Shown here: positions 1-5,537 of the stretch, one piece after another
Layout of the letters: each line of letters starts with the position of its first letter
How positions within the stretch are numbered: position 1 is the first letter of the stretch
NCBI GenBank assembly: GCA_030152505.1
Contig: JASLJO010000022.1
Coordinates: forward strand, 1-5,628
Source of the DNA: Solirubrobacterales bacterium
GTDB taxonomy: Bacteria > Actinomycetota > Thermoleophilia > Solirubrobacterales > 70-9
Length of the DNA stretch: 5,628 nt
Direction of reading: 5' to 3'
Made by a program: the position numbers and the translations under genes
Notes under the pieces: model-generated
Told to the model about the DNA's origin: nothing
Database searches by the model: none
What the model saw: the letters and a program-made list of their open reading frames with translations, nothing else

Positions 1-24
1 TGCGGCCGGAGCCCGGCGAACCGC

Positions 25-30
25 TAGGTT
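25..30 (+). promoter_or_regulatory. Candidate -10 box (TAGGTT) for a leaderless DUF1015 transcript
   Basis: TAGGTT fits the TANNNT actinobacterial -10 consensus and ends 8 bases before the GTG start at 39. That spacing would put the transcription start at or close to the start codon, as in leaderless mRNAs. No recognisable -35 can be seen in the 24 bases available upstream. The same hexamer type precedes the next gene, which adds some weight. The hexamer is short enough to occur by chance. Confidence 0.3.
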
Positions 31-38
31 TCGCCGCC

Positions 39-1328
39 GTGGCCGACGTCCGCCCGATCAACGCCCTTCACTACGACCTCGGGGTGGTCGGATCGCTACA
101 GGACGTGGCAGCGCCGCCGTATGACGTGATCGATGCCGGGATGCGGGCGGAGCTGCTGGCGCGCTCGCCCCACAACGCGGTCGCCATCGATCTGCCGAAA
201 CCCTACGGCGAGAGCGGACCGCAGCAGACGGACGACTACCCCTACGAGCGCGCCGCGCGGACGATGGAGGAATGGCGGCAGGCAGGCGCCCTCGTCGCCG
301 ACGACGAGGCGGCGATCTGGGCGATGACCCAGGACTACACCGGACCCGACGGCGCGGCGCGCACCCGCCACGGCATCCTCGCCCGCGTTCGGGTCGAGGA
401 CTTCTCCGCCGGCCAGGTGCTGCCGCACGAGCGCACCCTGCCGGGGCCGAAGAGGGACCGGCTCGATCTGACCCGCGCCACCCGTCACAACCTCTCGCCA
501 ATCTTCTCGCTTGCCACCGAGGATCCCTGGCCGCTGGTCGCACCGGCGATCGAGGGAACCGAGCCCTGGGGCGAAGCAACCGACGAAGGCGGCAGCGTGA
601 CCCGCGTCTGGCGAGTCGGCGTTCCTGAGATCCTTGGCGAGATCACCGAACTGCTGGCCGGCGCCCAGCTGCTGATCGCCGACGGTCACCACCGCTACGA
701 GACCGCAATCGCCTACCGCGACGAGGTCGGCGGCGAGGGCGATCACGAGTTCACCCTGATGGCGCTGACCGGCCTGGACGACCCCGGCCTCACCGTCTTC
801 CCCACCCACCGCCTGCTCTCCGGCTTCCGCGACGACCCCGAGCGCCAGCGCCGGCTCGGCGAGGGCCTGCGCGAGCTCTTCGAGGCGACCGAGGTGCCAC
901 TCGATCAGCTCGACCCGCTCGGCGAAGAGGGGCCCGGCGTCTTCGGCCTCTACGACTCCTTCCACCGGCGCGGCTTCCGCCTGCGACTGAAGGACAGCGC
1001 GGTCACCGCCCTTGACCAGCAGCTCGCCGGCAAGCCCGAGGCCTACCGCCGGCTCGACGCGGCGATCCTCGAGACGCTGGTACTCAAGGGCATCGCCGGC
1101 CTGAGCGAAGACGACATCCTCGCCAAGCGCGGCCTCGGCTACTCGAAGAGCGTCGAGGACTCGATCGCCCTGCTCGAGGACGGCACCTACGACGTCGCCT
1201 TCGTCCTCCGCCCGATCCCCGTCGACCAGGTCCGCGCGATCTGCGAGAGCGAGGAGAACATGCCTCCCAAGTCGACCTACTTCTTCCCCAAGGTCCTGAC
1301 CGGGCTCGTTTTCAATCCCGTCGGATAA
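39..1328 (+). CDS. DUF1015 family protein of unknown function
   Basis: This is a 429-residue protein of the DUF1015 family, close to the family's usual full length; its biochemical role is not established. Family hallmarks appear in order: an N-terminal RPINALHYD stretch (residues 5-13), AAPPYDVI (24-31), SPHNAV (43-48), an HERT segment leading into PGPKRDRL (130-142), NLSPIFSL (151-158), the strongly conserved ADGHHRYETA (214-223), and a C-terminal MPPKSTYFFPKVLTGLVF block (408-425). There is no signal peptide or membrane segment, so it is probably cytoplasmic. The GTG at 39 is chosen because homologues begin with a short M-A-x-[VI]-R-P sequence. The frame stays open upstream to the window edge, but that extension has no family resemblance. 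No good Shine-Dalgarno sequence precedes it; a TAGGTT hexamer 8 bases upstream may instead be a -10 box. DUF1015 genes are, from memory, often found near serine-biosynthesis genes, but none is visible here. The DGHHR motif recalls ParB/sulfiredoxin-fold nucleotide-binding proteins; that link is inference. Family assignment is secure and function is unknown. Confidence 0.93.
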   Translation: MADVRPINALHYDLGVVGSLQDVAAPPYDVIDAGMRAELLARSPHNAVAIDLPKPYGESGPQQTDDYPYERAARTMEEWRQAGALVADDEAAIWAMTQDYTGPDGAARTRHGILARVRVEDFSAGQVLPHERTLPGPKRDRLDLTRATRHNLSPIFSLATEDPWPLVAPAIEGTEPWGEATDEGGSVTRVWRVGVPEILGEITELLAGAQLLIADGHHRYETAIAYRDEVGGEGDHEFTLMALTGLDDPGLTVFPTHRLLSGFRDDPERQRRLGEGLRELFEATEVPLDQLDPLGEEGPGVFGLYDSFHRRGFRLRLKDSAVTALDQQLAGKPEAYRRLDAAILETLVLKGIAGLSEDDILAKRGLGYSKSVEDSIALLEDGTYDVAFVLRPIPVDQVRAICESEENMPPKSTYFFPKVLTGLVFNPVG

Positions 1329-1331
1329 GGG

Positions 1332-1341
1332 GCCGTACGGC
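1332..1341. other. Perfect 10-bp palindrome GCCGTACGGC between two genes
   Basis: GCCGTACGGC equals its own reverse complement. It lies in the 26-base gap between the DUF1015 stop and the adenosyltransferase start, immediately upstream of the TAGGAT hexamer. It could be a small operator half or simply a chance G+C-rich palindrome. With no loop and no T-run it does not look like a terminator. Confidence 0.2.
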
Positions 1342-1342
1342 G

Positions 1343-1348
1343 TAGGAT
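1343..1348 (+). promoter_or_regulatory. Candidate -10 box (TAGGAT) for a leaderless adenosyltransferase transcript
   Basis: TAGGAT matches TANNNT and ends 6 bases before the GTG at 1355, the geometry expected when transcription begins at the start codon. No clear TTGACA-like -35 lies 16-19 bases upstream, where the sequence is the end of the DUF1015 coding region. The AGGA inside the same hexamer, 7 bases from the GTG, could alternatively act as a weak Shine-Dalgarno sequence, so promoter and ribosome-binding readings compete. Confidence 0.38.
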
Positions 1349-1354
1349 CACGCC

Positions 1355-1921
1355 GTGGTCAAGATCTACACCAAGAAGGGCGACGACGGCACCACCTCAC
1401 TCTGGTACGGCGGTCGGGTACCAAAGCACCACGGCCGCACCGAGGCCTACGGCGCCCTCGATGAAGCCTGCTCCCAGCTCGGCGTCGCCCGTGCCCTCTG
1501 CGGCCGAGACGAGGCCGAGCTGGCCGCGGACATCCTCCGCCTCCAGGACGACATCTTCGTCGCTGGCGCCGAGCTGGCGACCGCGCCGGAGGCGGCCGAG
1601 CGGCTGGAAGACGGCGTCAGCCGTACCACCGAGGAGATGGTCGCCGAGCTGGAGGAGGCGATCGACCGTTACATGGAACGGGTGGAGCTGCCTCCACAGT
1701 TCGTCATCCCAGGCGGCAACCAGCTCTCTGCCCAGCTCGACGTCGCCCGCACGACGATCCGCCGCGCCGAGCGACGAATCAGCGAACTCAGCGAGAAGGA
1801 CGAACTGGCTGGAGAGACCGTGATCCATTTCGTCAACCGCGCCTCCGACCTCGCCTACGCGATGGCCCGCTTCGCCGACGTCGACGACCCGGCCCTGTTC
1901 GAGGGCCGGCGGAAGAGCTAG
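1355..1921 (+). CDS. PduO-type ATP:cob(I)alamin adenosyltransferase
   Basis: This 188-residue protein belongs to the PduO/MMAB family, which transfers the adenosyl group of ATP to cob(I)alamin or a corrinoid precursor to make coenzyme B12. The N-terminal ATP-binding motif TKKGDDGTTSL is at residues 6-16. YGALDE (32-37) carries Asp36, and ARTTIRRAER (131-140) carries Arg132; these match the Asp-Arg pair known to matter in the family. FVIPGG (116-121) begins with the Phe that helps form four-coordinate cob(II)alamin in the Lactobacillus enzyme, 16 residues before the Arg as in that protein. The usual NRLSD motif is NRASD here (161-165). Length is typical and it should be soluble and trimeric like its family. 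The GTG at 1355 gives the canonical M-V-K-I-Y-T-[KR] beginning. It lies 26 bases after the DUF1015 stop and 3 bases before the OsmC start. No corrinoid synthesis gene or B12-dependent enzyme is adjacent, so its client is unknown. Confidence 0.96.
   Translation: MVKIYTKKGDDGTTSLWYGGRVPKHHGRTEAYGALDEACSQLGVARALCGRDEAELAADILRLQDDIFVAGAELATAPEAAERLEDGVSRTTEEMVAELEEAIDRYMERVELPPQFVIPGGNQLSAQLDVARTTIRRAERRISELSEKDELAGETVIHFVNRASDLAYAMARFADVDDPALFEGRRKS
1911..1917 (+). promoter_or_regulatory. Ribosome-binding site (GGAAGAG) for the OsmC-like gene
   Basis: GGAAGAG lies within the last codons of the adenosyltransferase gene, 7 bases before the GTG at 1925. It supports that start and suggests the OsmC-like gene is translated from the same mRNA. 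Confidence 0.45.
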
Positions 1922-1924
1922 ACC

Positions 1925-2356
1925 GTGAGGGTCGTCGCCCGCCGGAAGGCGACTGGAGCGAACCGGAACCTCGGCTACATCCACGACGTCGAGATCGATG
2001 GCGGCCACACGCTCGTCATCGACGAGCCCGCATTCGTCGAGGGCGGAACCGATGCCGGACCCTCCCCCACCCGCCTGGTTGCCGCCGGCCTCGCCGGCTG
2101 TACCGCGGTGACGATGGAGATGTACGCGGCGCGCAAAGGCTGGGACGTCGGCGCGGTTCAGGTCGACGTGGATGTCGAGTACGACGACTTCGTGCCCCAC
2201 TCATTCGCGGTGACTCTGCGATTGCCCGCGGGGCTGAGCGAGGAGCAGCGGCGGCGACTCCTCGCCGTGGCCGGCAAATGCCCCGTCCATAAACTGCTCG
2301 CCGGCGAGACGCCGGTCACCATCTCCGACCACATCGTGGAGCTACCCGGTGTCTGA
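1925..2356 (+). CDS. OsmC/Ohr family thiol-dependent peroxidase-like protein
   Basis: This 143-residue protein has the features of the OsmC/Ohr superfamily, small dimeric cytoplasmic proteins that reduce organic hydroperoxides with a pair of cysteines. The first conserved cysteine, Cys59, is in the helix motif LAGCTAVTMEMYAARKGW (residues 56-73). The second, Cys119, is in AGKCPVHKLL (116-125). The upstream GGTDAGPSPTRLVAAGL block (40-56) is the usual lead-in to the central helix. Both redox cysteines are present, so peroxidase chemistry is plausible. The motif pattern fits the general YhfA/OsmC-like branch better than classical Ohr, and substrate is uncertain. It starts with GTG just 3 bases after the preceding stop, behind a GGAAGAG sequence, and its last 8 bases overlap the start of the GMC gene. 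Translational coupling with both neighbours is therefore likely. The length is normal and no signal peptide is seen. Confidence 0.92.
   Translation: MRVVARRKATGANRNLGYIHDVEIDGGHTLVIDEPAFVEGGTDAGPSPTRLVAAGLAGCTAVTMEMYAARKGWDVGAVQVDVDVEYDDFVPHSFAVTLRLPAGLSEEQRRRLLAVAGKCPVHKLLAGETPVTISDHIVELPGV
2338..2341 (+). promoter_or_regulatory. Ribosome-binding site (GGAG) for the GMC oxidoreductase
   Basis: GGAG lies inside the 3' end of the OsmC-like gene, 7 bases before the GTG at 2349. It favours that start over the in-frame GTG at 2361, which would remove part of the first beta strand of the FAD-binding fold. Confidence 0.5.
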
Positions 2357-3962
2357 CTATGTGATCGTCGGCGCCGGCTCCGCCGGATGCGTGCTCGCCA
2401 ACCGGCTCAGCGAGGATCCTGACGTCGAGGTGCTCCTGGTCGAGGCCGGTGGCAGCGATCGCCATCCCAACGTCAGGATCCCCGCCGCTTTCGCCAAGCA
2501 GTTCAAGACCAAGCGCGACTGGGACCTCAACACCGAGCCCGAGCCGCACTGCGACGATCGCTCTCTCTATATGCCACGTGGCAAAGGGCTGGGCGGCTCG
2601 AGCTCGATGAACGCGATGCTCTACGTCCGCGGTCATCCGCTGGACTACGAGAAGTGGGCTGCCGGCGGCGCCACCGGCTGGGACTGGGACGGGATCAGGC
2701 CCTACTTCCTGCGGGCCGAGGACAACGCCCGCGGGGAGTCCGAGCACCACGCGATCGACGGCCCACTGCGGGTCGAGGACGAGCGTTCGCCGCGGCGGCT
2801 CACCGGCCGGTTCCTCGAATCGTGCGCCGAGGCGGGCATACCCCGCATAGCCGACTACAACGGACACGAGCAGGACGGCGCGGCGCTCGCCCAGGTGACC
2901 CAGCGCAACGGACGCCGTTGGAGCACCGCCGACGCCTACCTGCGCCCGGCGGCCTCTCGCAAGAACCTGCGTGTGGTCTCCGGTGCCCAGGTACTCGGTG
3001 TCGAGCTCGAGGGCGAGCACGCCACGGGCGTCCGCTACCGGCGACGCGGCCGCGAGCAGCTCGTCCGCGCCGAGCGCGAGGTGATCCTCGCCGCCGGCGC
3101 CCTCGCCTCTCCGCAACTGTTGATGCTGTCCGGCATCGGGCCAGGTGAGCAACTGAAGGAGGTGGATGTCCAGGTGGCCGTCGACCTGCCCGGGGTCGGC
3201 GCGAACCTCCAGGACCATCCCTACCTGACCTTGGTGTGGGATGTGCCGGACGGTGGCTCACTGGCCGATGCCGAGAGCCCCAGGGCAATGCTCGAGTACC
3301 TGCTGCGCCGCAGCGGCCCGCTGACCTCCTCGGTCGCCGAGGCGGTCGCCTTCGTGCGCAGCAGGCCGGGCCTCGCCCAATCCGACCTCCAATTCCACTT
3401 CGCCCCCGCCTACTTCGTCGACAACGGCTTCGACGAATACGACGGCCACGCGATCACGATGGGACCGGCGCTGGTCGCCCCACGCAGCCGCGGCCACGTG
3501 CGGCTGCGCTCGGCGGACCCGGCCGACAAGCCGCGCATCCTGACCAACTCTCTGGCGGAGCCCGAGGACGTCGCCGCCCTGATTGCCGGGGCCCGGCGGG
3601 CGCGCGAGATCGCCGCCGCTGGGCCCTTTGCGGAGGTGCTCGGCCGCGAGCTCTTCCCCGGACCGAAGATCGACAACGACGAGGATCTCGCCGACGACCT
3701 GCGCCGCCGGGTGGAGCTCCTTTTTCACCCGGTGGGCACCTGCAGGATGGGCTCGGACGGCGACGCGGTGGTCGACCCGGAGCTGCGCGTGCGCGGGGTC
3801 GGCGGGCTGCGAGTCGTCGATGCCTCGGTGATGCCGATCATCCCCAGTGGCAACACCAACGCGCCGACGATCGCCGTCGCCGAGCGGGCGGCGGATCTGA
3901 TCGCCGGCAAACCCCCGCTCCGCGACGGCGGCGCGACCACCGACGCCACGGCAAACGAGTAG
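2349..3962 (+). CDS. GMC family FAD-dependent oxidoreductase (choline/alcohol dehydrogenase-like)
   Basis: This is a full-length 537-residue member of the glucose-methanol-choline family, which oxidises primary alcohols to aldehydes with FAD. The Rossmann motif GAGSAG is at residues 8-13, followed by Glu32, the expected FAD-ribose ligand. GMC signature 1 is at 78-88 (GKGLGGSSSMN) and signature 2 at 250-264 (GALASPQLLMLSGIG). The C-terminal catalytic region has His460 in FHPVGTCRMG and Asn502 in SGNTNAPT, the His/Asn pair of choline dehydrogenase-like members. Met87 occupies the position of the FAD-linking histidine of choline oxidase, so the FAD is probably not covalently bound. There is no signal peptide or twin-arginine motif; it should be cytoplasmic. 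The GTG start gives a compact MSDYVIVGAGSAG beginning and has a GGAG site 7 bases upstream. It overlaps the OsmC-like gene by 8 bases and is followed 5 bases later by an SDR gene. The substrate cannot be read from sequence: betA-like is tempting, but no betaine genes or transporters are nearby. Confidence 0.95.
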   Translation: MSDYVIVGAGSAGCVLANRLSEDPDVEVLLVEAGGSDRHPNVRIPAAFAKQFKTKRDWDLNTEPEPHCDDRSLYMPRGKGLGGSSSMNAMLYVRGHPLDYEKWAAGGATGWDWDGIRPYFLRAEDNARGESEHHAIDGPLRVEDERSPRRLTGRFLESCAEAGIPRIADYNGHEQDGAALAQVTQRNGRRWSTADAYLRPAASRKNLRVVSGAQVLGVELEGEHATGVRYRRRGREQLVRAEREVILAAGALASPQLLMLSGIGPGEQLKEVDVQVAVDLPGVGANLQDHPYLTLVWDVPDGGSLADAESPRAMLEYLLRRSGPLTSSVAEAVAFVRSRPGLAQSDLQFHFAPAYFVDNGFDEYDGHAITMGPALVAPRSRGHVRLRSADPADKPRILTNSLAEPEDVAALIAGARRAREIAAAGPFAEVLGRELFPGPKIDNDEDLADDLRRRVELLFHPVGTCRMGSDGDAVVDPELRVRGVGGLRVVDASVMPIIPSGNTNAPTIAVAERAADLIAGKPPLRDGGATTDATANE

Positions 3963-3967
3963 CCAGC

Positions 3968-4780
3968 GTGGACCTCGGTCTGAAAGGGAGGTCCTGCGTG
4001 GTCACCGGCGCAAGCCGGGGAATCGGCCGAGAGACGGCGCGGCTGCTCTGCGCCGAGGGCGCAAGGGTGCTGCTGGTGGGGCGCAATGAGGAGCGCCTGG
4101 TGGAGGCGCAGGGCGAGGCGGTCGCTGCCGGCGCCGCGGCGGGCGGCGGCGCTCAGAGGCTGCTCGTGGACGTGACCGACGCCGATGCCGGCGAGCGGAT
4201 GCTGGCCGCCGCCACCGAGTACTTCGGCGCGCTCGACGTGCTCGTCAACAATGCCGGCGCCGCCCAGTGGCGCCAGCTCGACGACGTCCCGGAGGAGGAC
4301 TGGTATGCCCAGTACGAGCTCAATGTGATGGCGCCGCTGCGAGCGATGCGCGTGGCCGCCCCGGCGATGGCCGAGCGCGGTTGGGGACGGATCGTCAATG
4401 TCTGCTCGACCGCGGGCAAGCGACCGTCGGCGGCGATGCCGGAGTACTCGGTGGCCAAGGCGGCCGAGCTGTCGCTCTCGCGCCTCTTTGCCGACCGCTA
4501 CGCCAGGCAGGGCGTGCTCGTCAACGCGATCTGTCCCGGGCCGGTCGAATCCGAGCTCTGGATGGACACGGGCGGTTTGCTCGACCAGTCCCACGAGATT
4601 TCCGGTGCAGGGAGCCGCCAGGAGGCACTGGCCGAAGCCGGCGCCAAGCGCCCGATCGGTCGCCTCGCCGAGGTCGGCGAGATCGCCGCCGCGATCGTCT
4701 TCCTCTGCTCGGAGCGCGCGTCCTACGTTGCTGGCGCGGCATGGTCGGTCGACGGTGGCACCGTGCAAGTCATCATCTGA
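3968..4780 (+). CDS. Short-chain dehydrogenase/reductase (classical SDR, FabG-like)
   Basis: This 270-residue classical SDR interconverts an alcohol and a ketone or aldehyde with NAD(P). The nucleotide motif TGASRGIG is at residues 13-20, NNAG at 94-97, and the catalytic set is Asn119, Ser147, Tyr160 and Lys164 (YSVAK). PG follows at 190-191, and the C-terminal WSVDGGT segment (259-265) is typical. Arg17 in the glycine motif and Arg39 after the second beta strand favour NADP(H), though this is inference. The open frame extends far upstream into the GMC gene, but that sequence is out-of-frame GMC coding DNA. The GTG at 3968 is chosen because it gives the standard LKGRSCVVTGASRGIG beginning and lies 5 bases after the GMC stop. 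No strong Shine-Dalgarno sequence is present, so translation may depend on coupling to the GMC gene. It may act on the product of the GMC enzyme; the substrate is unknown. FabG-like annotation should not be taken to mean a role in fatty-acid synthesis. Confidence 0.95.
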   Translation: MDLGLKGRSCVVTGASRGIGRETARLLCAEGARVLLVGRNEERLVEAQGEAVAAGAAAGGGAQRLLVDVTDADAGERMLAAATEYFGALDVLVNNAGAAQWRQLDDVPEEDWYAQYELNVMAPLRAMRVAAPAMAERGWGRIVNVCSTAGKRPSAAMPEYSVAKAAELSLSRLFADRYARQGVLVNAICPGPVESELWMDTGGLLDQSHEISGAGSRQEALAEAGAKRPIGRLAEVGEIAAAIVFLCSERASYVAGAAWSVDGGTVQVII

Positions 4781-4783
4781 GCC

Positions 4784-4828
4784 GTGCCTGGCGAGTTTCC
4801 TGCCCATATGACCGGAAAGTCGCCATGA
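4784..4828 (+). other. Possible 14-codon leader ORF upstream of the Nudix gene
   Basis: A GTG 3 bases after the SDR stop opens a 14-codon frame (MPGEFPAHMTGKSP) whose TGA overlaps the Nudix start codon as ATGA. The placement copies the stop-then-GTG spacing of other gene junctions here and the ATGA overlap would allow translational coupling. An internal ATG at 4808 shares the frame. No peptide family is recognised, and so short a frame can easily occur by chance. Confidence 0.15.
4813..4818 (+). promoter_or_regulatory. Weak ribosome-binding site (GGAAAG) for the Nudix gene
   Basis: GGAAAG ends 6 bases before the ATG at 4825, a normal spacing. It helps to fix this start, since no other ATG, GTG or TTG in the same frame lies in the gap after the SDR stop. 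Confidence 0.4.
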
Positions 4829-5316
4829 CCGAGGCCGCGGTGCTGCTGCCGCTCTATGGCTGGCCCGAGGAGCCCGGCCTCGTCTTCACCGAGCGCCGCG
4901 CCGACCTGCGCCGCCACGCCGGCGAGATCTCCTTTCCTGGCGGGCGTAGGGACGACGCCGACGCCGACCTCGCCGCAACCGCGTTGCGCGAGGCCCACGA
5001 GGAGATCGGCCTCGACCCCGCGCTGGTCGAGCTGGGCGAGGAGTTGCCCGCCACCGGCACCTTCGTCACCGGCTACCGCATCCATCCGTTCGTCGGCCAC
5101 ATCCCCCATCCTGCCGGCCTGGGCCTGGAGCCCAACCCGGCCGAGGTCGAGACCGTCCTCACCTTTTCATTGAACGTCCTGCGCGAAACCTATGCGATGC
5201 GCCGACTGACCCGCCGCGGAATCCCCTTCCACACGCCGACCTACGAGGTCGAAGGGCAGATGATCTGGGGAGCCACCGCGCGGATCCTCGGCGACCTGAT
5301 GGCGCGCCTCGGCTAA
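4825..5316 (+). CDS. Nudix hydrolase, CoA pyrophosphatase (NudL/CoAse) type
   Basis: This 163-residue Nudix protein probably hydrolyses the pyrophosphate of coenzyme A or its thioesters, giving 3',5'-ADP and phosphopantetheine or acyl-phosphopantetheine. The CoAse-specific motif upstream of the Nudix box is clear: FTERRADLRRHAGEISFPGG (residues 21-40), matching the T..R...LR.H.G...FPGG pattern. The metal-binding core REAHEEIGL is at 55-63, with Glu56, Glu59 and Glu60 present. As in E. coli NudL, the segment between FPGG and REAxEE has aspartates instead of the canonical first Nudix glutamate. The later VTGYRIHPFVG (81-91) and EVEGQMIWGATARIL (141-155) are also typical. The ATG at 4825 has GGAAAG at 4813-4818 upstream; it gives a slightly short N-terminus, but the AAVLLPLY strand is intact. 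It is the only gene of the set starting with ATG. It follows the SDR gene after 44 bases and its TAA overlaps the stop of the convergent peroxiredoxin. Specificity for CoA is from family motifs only. Confidence 0.93.
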   Translation: MTEAAVLLPLYGWPEEPGLVFTERRADLRRHAGEISFPGGRRDDADADLAATALREAHEEIGLDPALVELGEELPATGTFVTGYRIHPFVGHIPHPAGLGLEPNPAEVETVLTFSLNVLRETYAMRRLTRRGIPFHTPTYEVEGQMIWGATARILGDLMARLG

Positions 5317-5537
5317 GCCTCGGTCTTCTCGGGCTGGGGAACGATGCGGATGTAGGGGCGCGGCTCCTCCCAGCCCTCGGGGTAGATCTCCTTCGCCTGA
5401 TCGTTGGAGACCGAGCCGGCGATGATCACGTCGTCTCCCTGCTGCCACTGGGCCGGCGTCGCCACTTTGTGCTGGGCGGTGAGCTGCAACGAGTCGATCA
5501 CGCGCAGGACCTCGTCGAAATTGCGCCCGGTCGTCAT
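5313..5537 (-). CDS. C-terminal peroxiredoxin fragment, open after the amber codon
   Basis: This is the 74-residue piece of the interrupted peroxiredoxin that remains open, beginning at an ATG 3 bases after the amber codon (MTTGRNFDEVLRV). It corresponds to the end of the thioredoxin-like fold plus the 1-Cys Prx C-terminal dimerisation domain, with VATPAQWQQGDD (residues 25-36) and PYIRIVPQP (61-69). It has no catalytic cysteine and would not be a peroxidase alone. Gene finders will call it as a separate small gene. The ATG is the family's internal Met in YPMTTGRNF, so it is most likely an artefact of the break, although reinitiation right after the stop is possible. Its TAG overlaps the TAA of the convergent Nudix gene. 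Confidence 0.5.
   Translation of the reverse strand: MTTGRNFDEVLRVIDSLQLTAQHKVATPAQWQQGDDVIIAGSVSNDQAKEIYPEGWEEPRPYIRIVPQPEKTEA

Noticed and set aside
1..27. A frame ending in TAG at 25-27 (CGRSPANR) that could be the tail of an upstream gene
   Set aside because: Eight codons cut by the window edge are too few to recognise or to separate from chance, though the 11-base spacing to the next start would be normal.
96..965. Long minus-strand open frame opposite DUF1015
   Set aside because: It is antisense to a strongly conserved gene, has low-complexity composition and no recognisable motif; such frames are common in G+C-rich DNA.
1397..3218. Long minus-strand open frames (1397-2200 and 2316-3218) opposite the adenosyltransferase, OsmC-like and GMC genes
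   Set aside because: They mirror the codon bias of the real genes and show no family motifs.
2349..3962. Naming the GMC gene betA (choline dehydrogenase)
   Set aside because: Family membership is clear, but no betaine aldehyde dehydrogenase, BetI-type regulator or choline transporter is adjacent, and GMC substrates cannot be read from these motifs.
3236..3967. Apparent 244-residue N-terminal extension of the SDR
   Set aside because: It is the GMC coding sequence read out of frame (Arg/Pro-rich), and a proper SDR beginning is present at 3968.
2349..4780. GMC plus SDR as part of a mycofactocin system
   Set aside because: The SDR lacks the extra segment in the nucleotide-binding region typical of mycofactocin-coupled SDRs, and no mycofactocin precursor or maturation gene is visible.
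3725..4807. 360-codon minus-strand open frame opposite the SDR gene
   Set aside because: The translation is rich in Arg, Ala and His without domain features, while the plus strand encodes a complete SDR with all catalytic residues.
4267..4824. Apparent N-terminal extension of the Nudix protein
   Set aside because: It is SDR coding sequence read in another frame; the Nudix homology starts right at the ATG at 4825.
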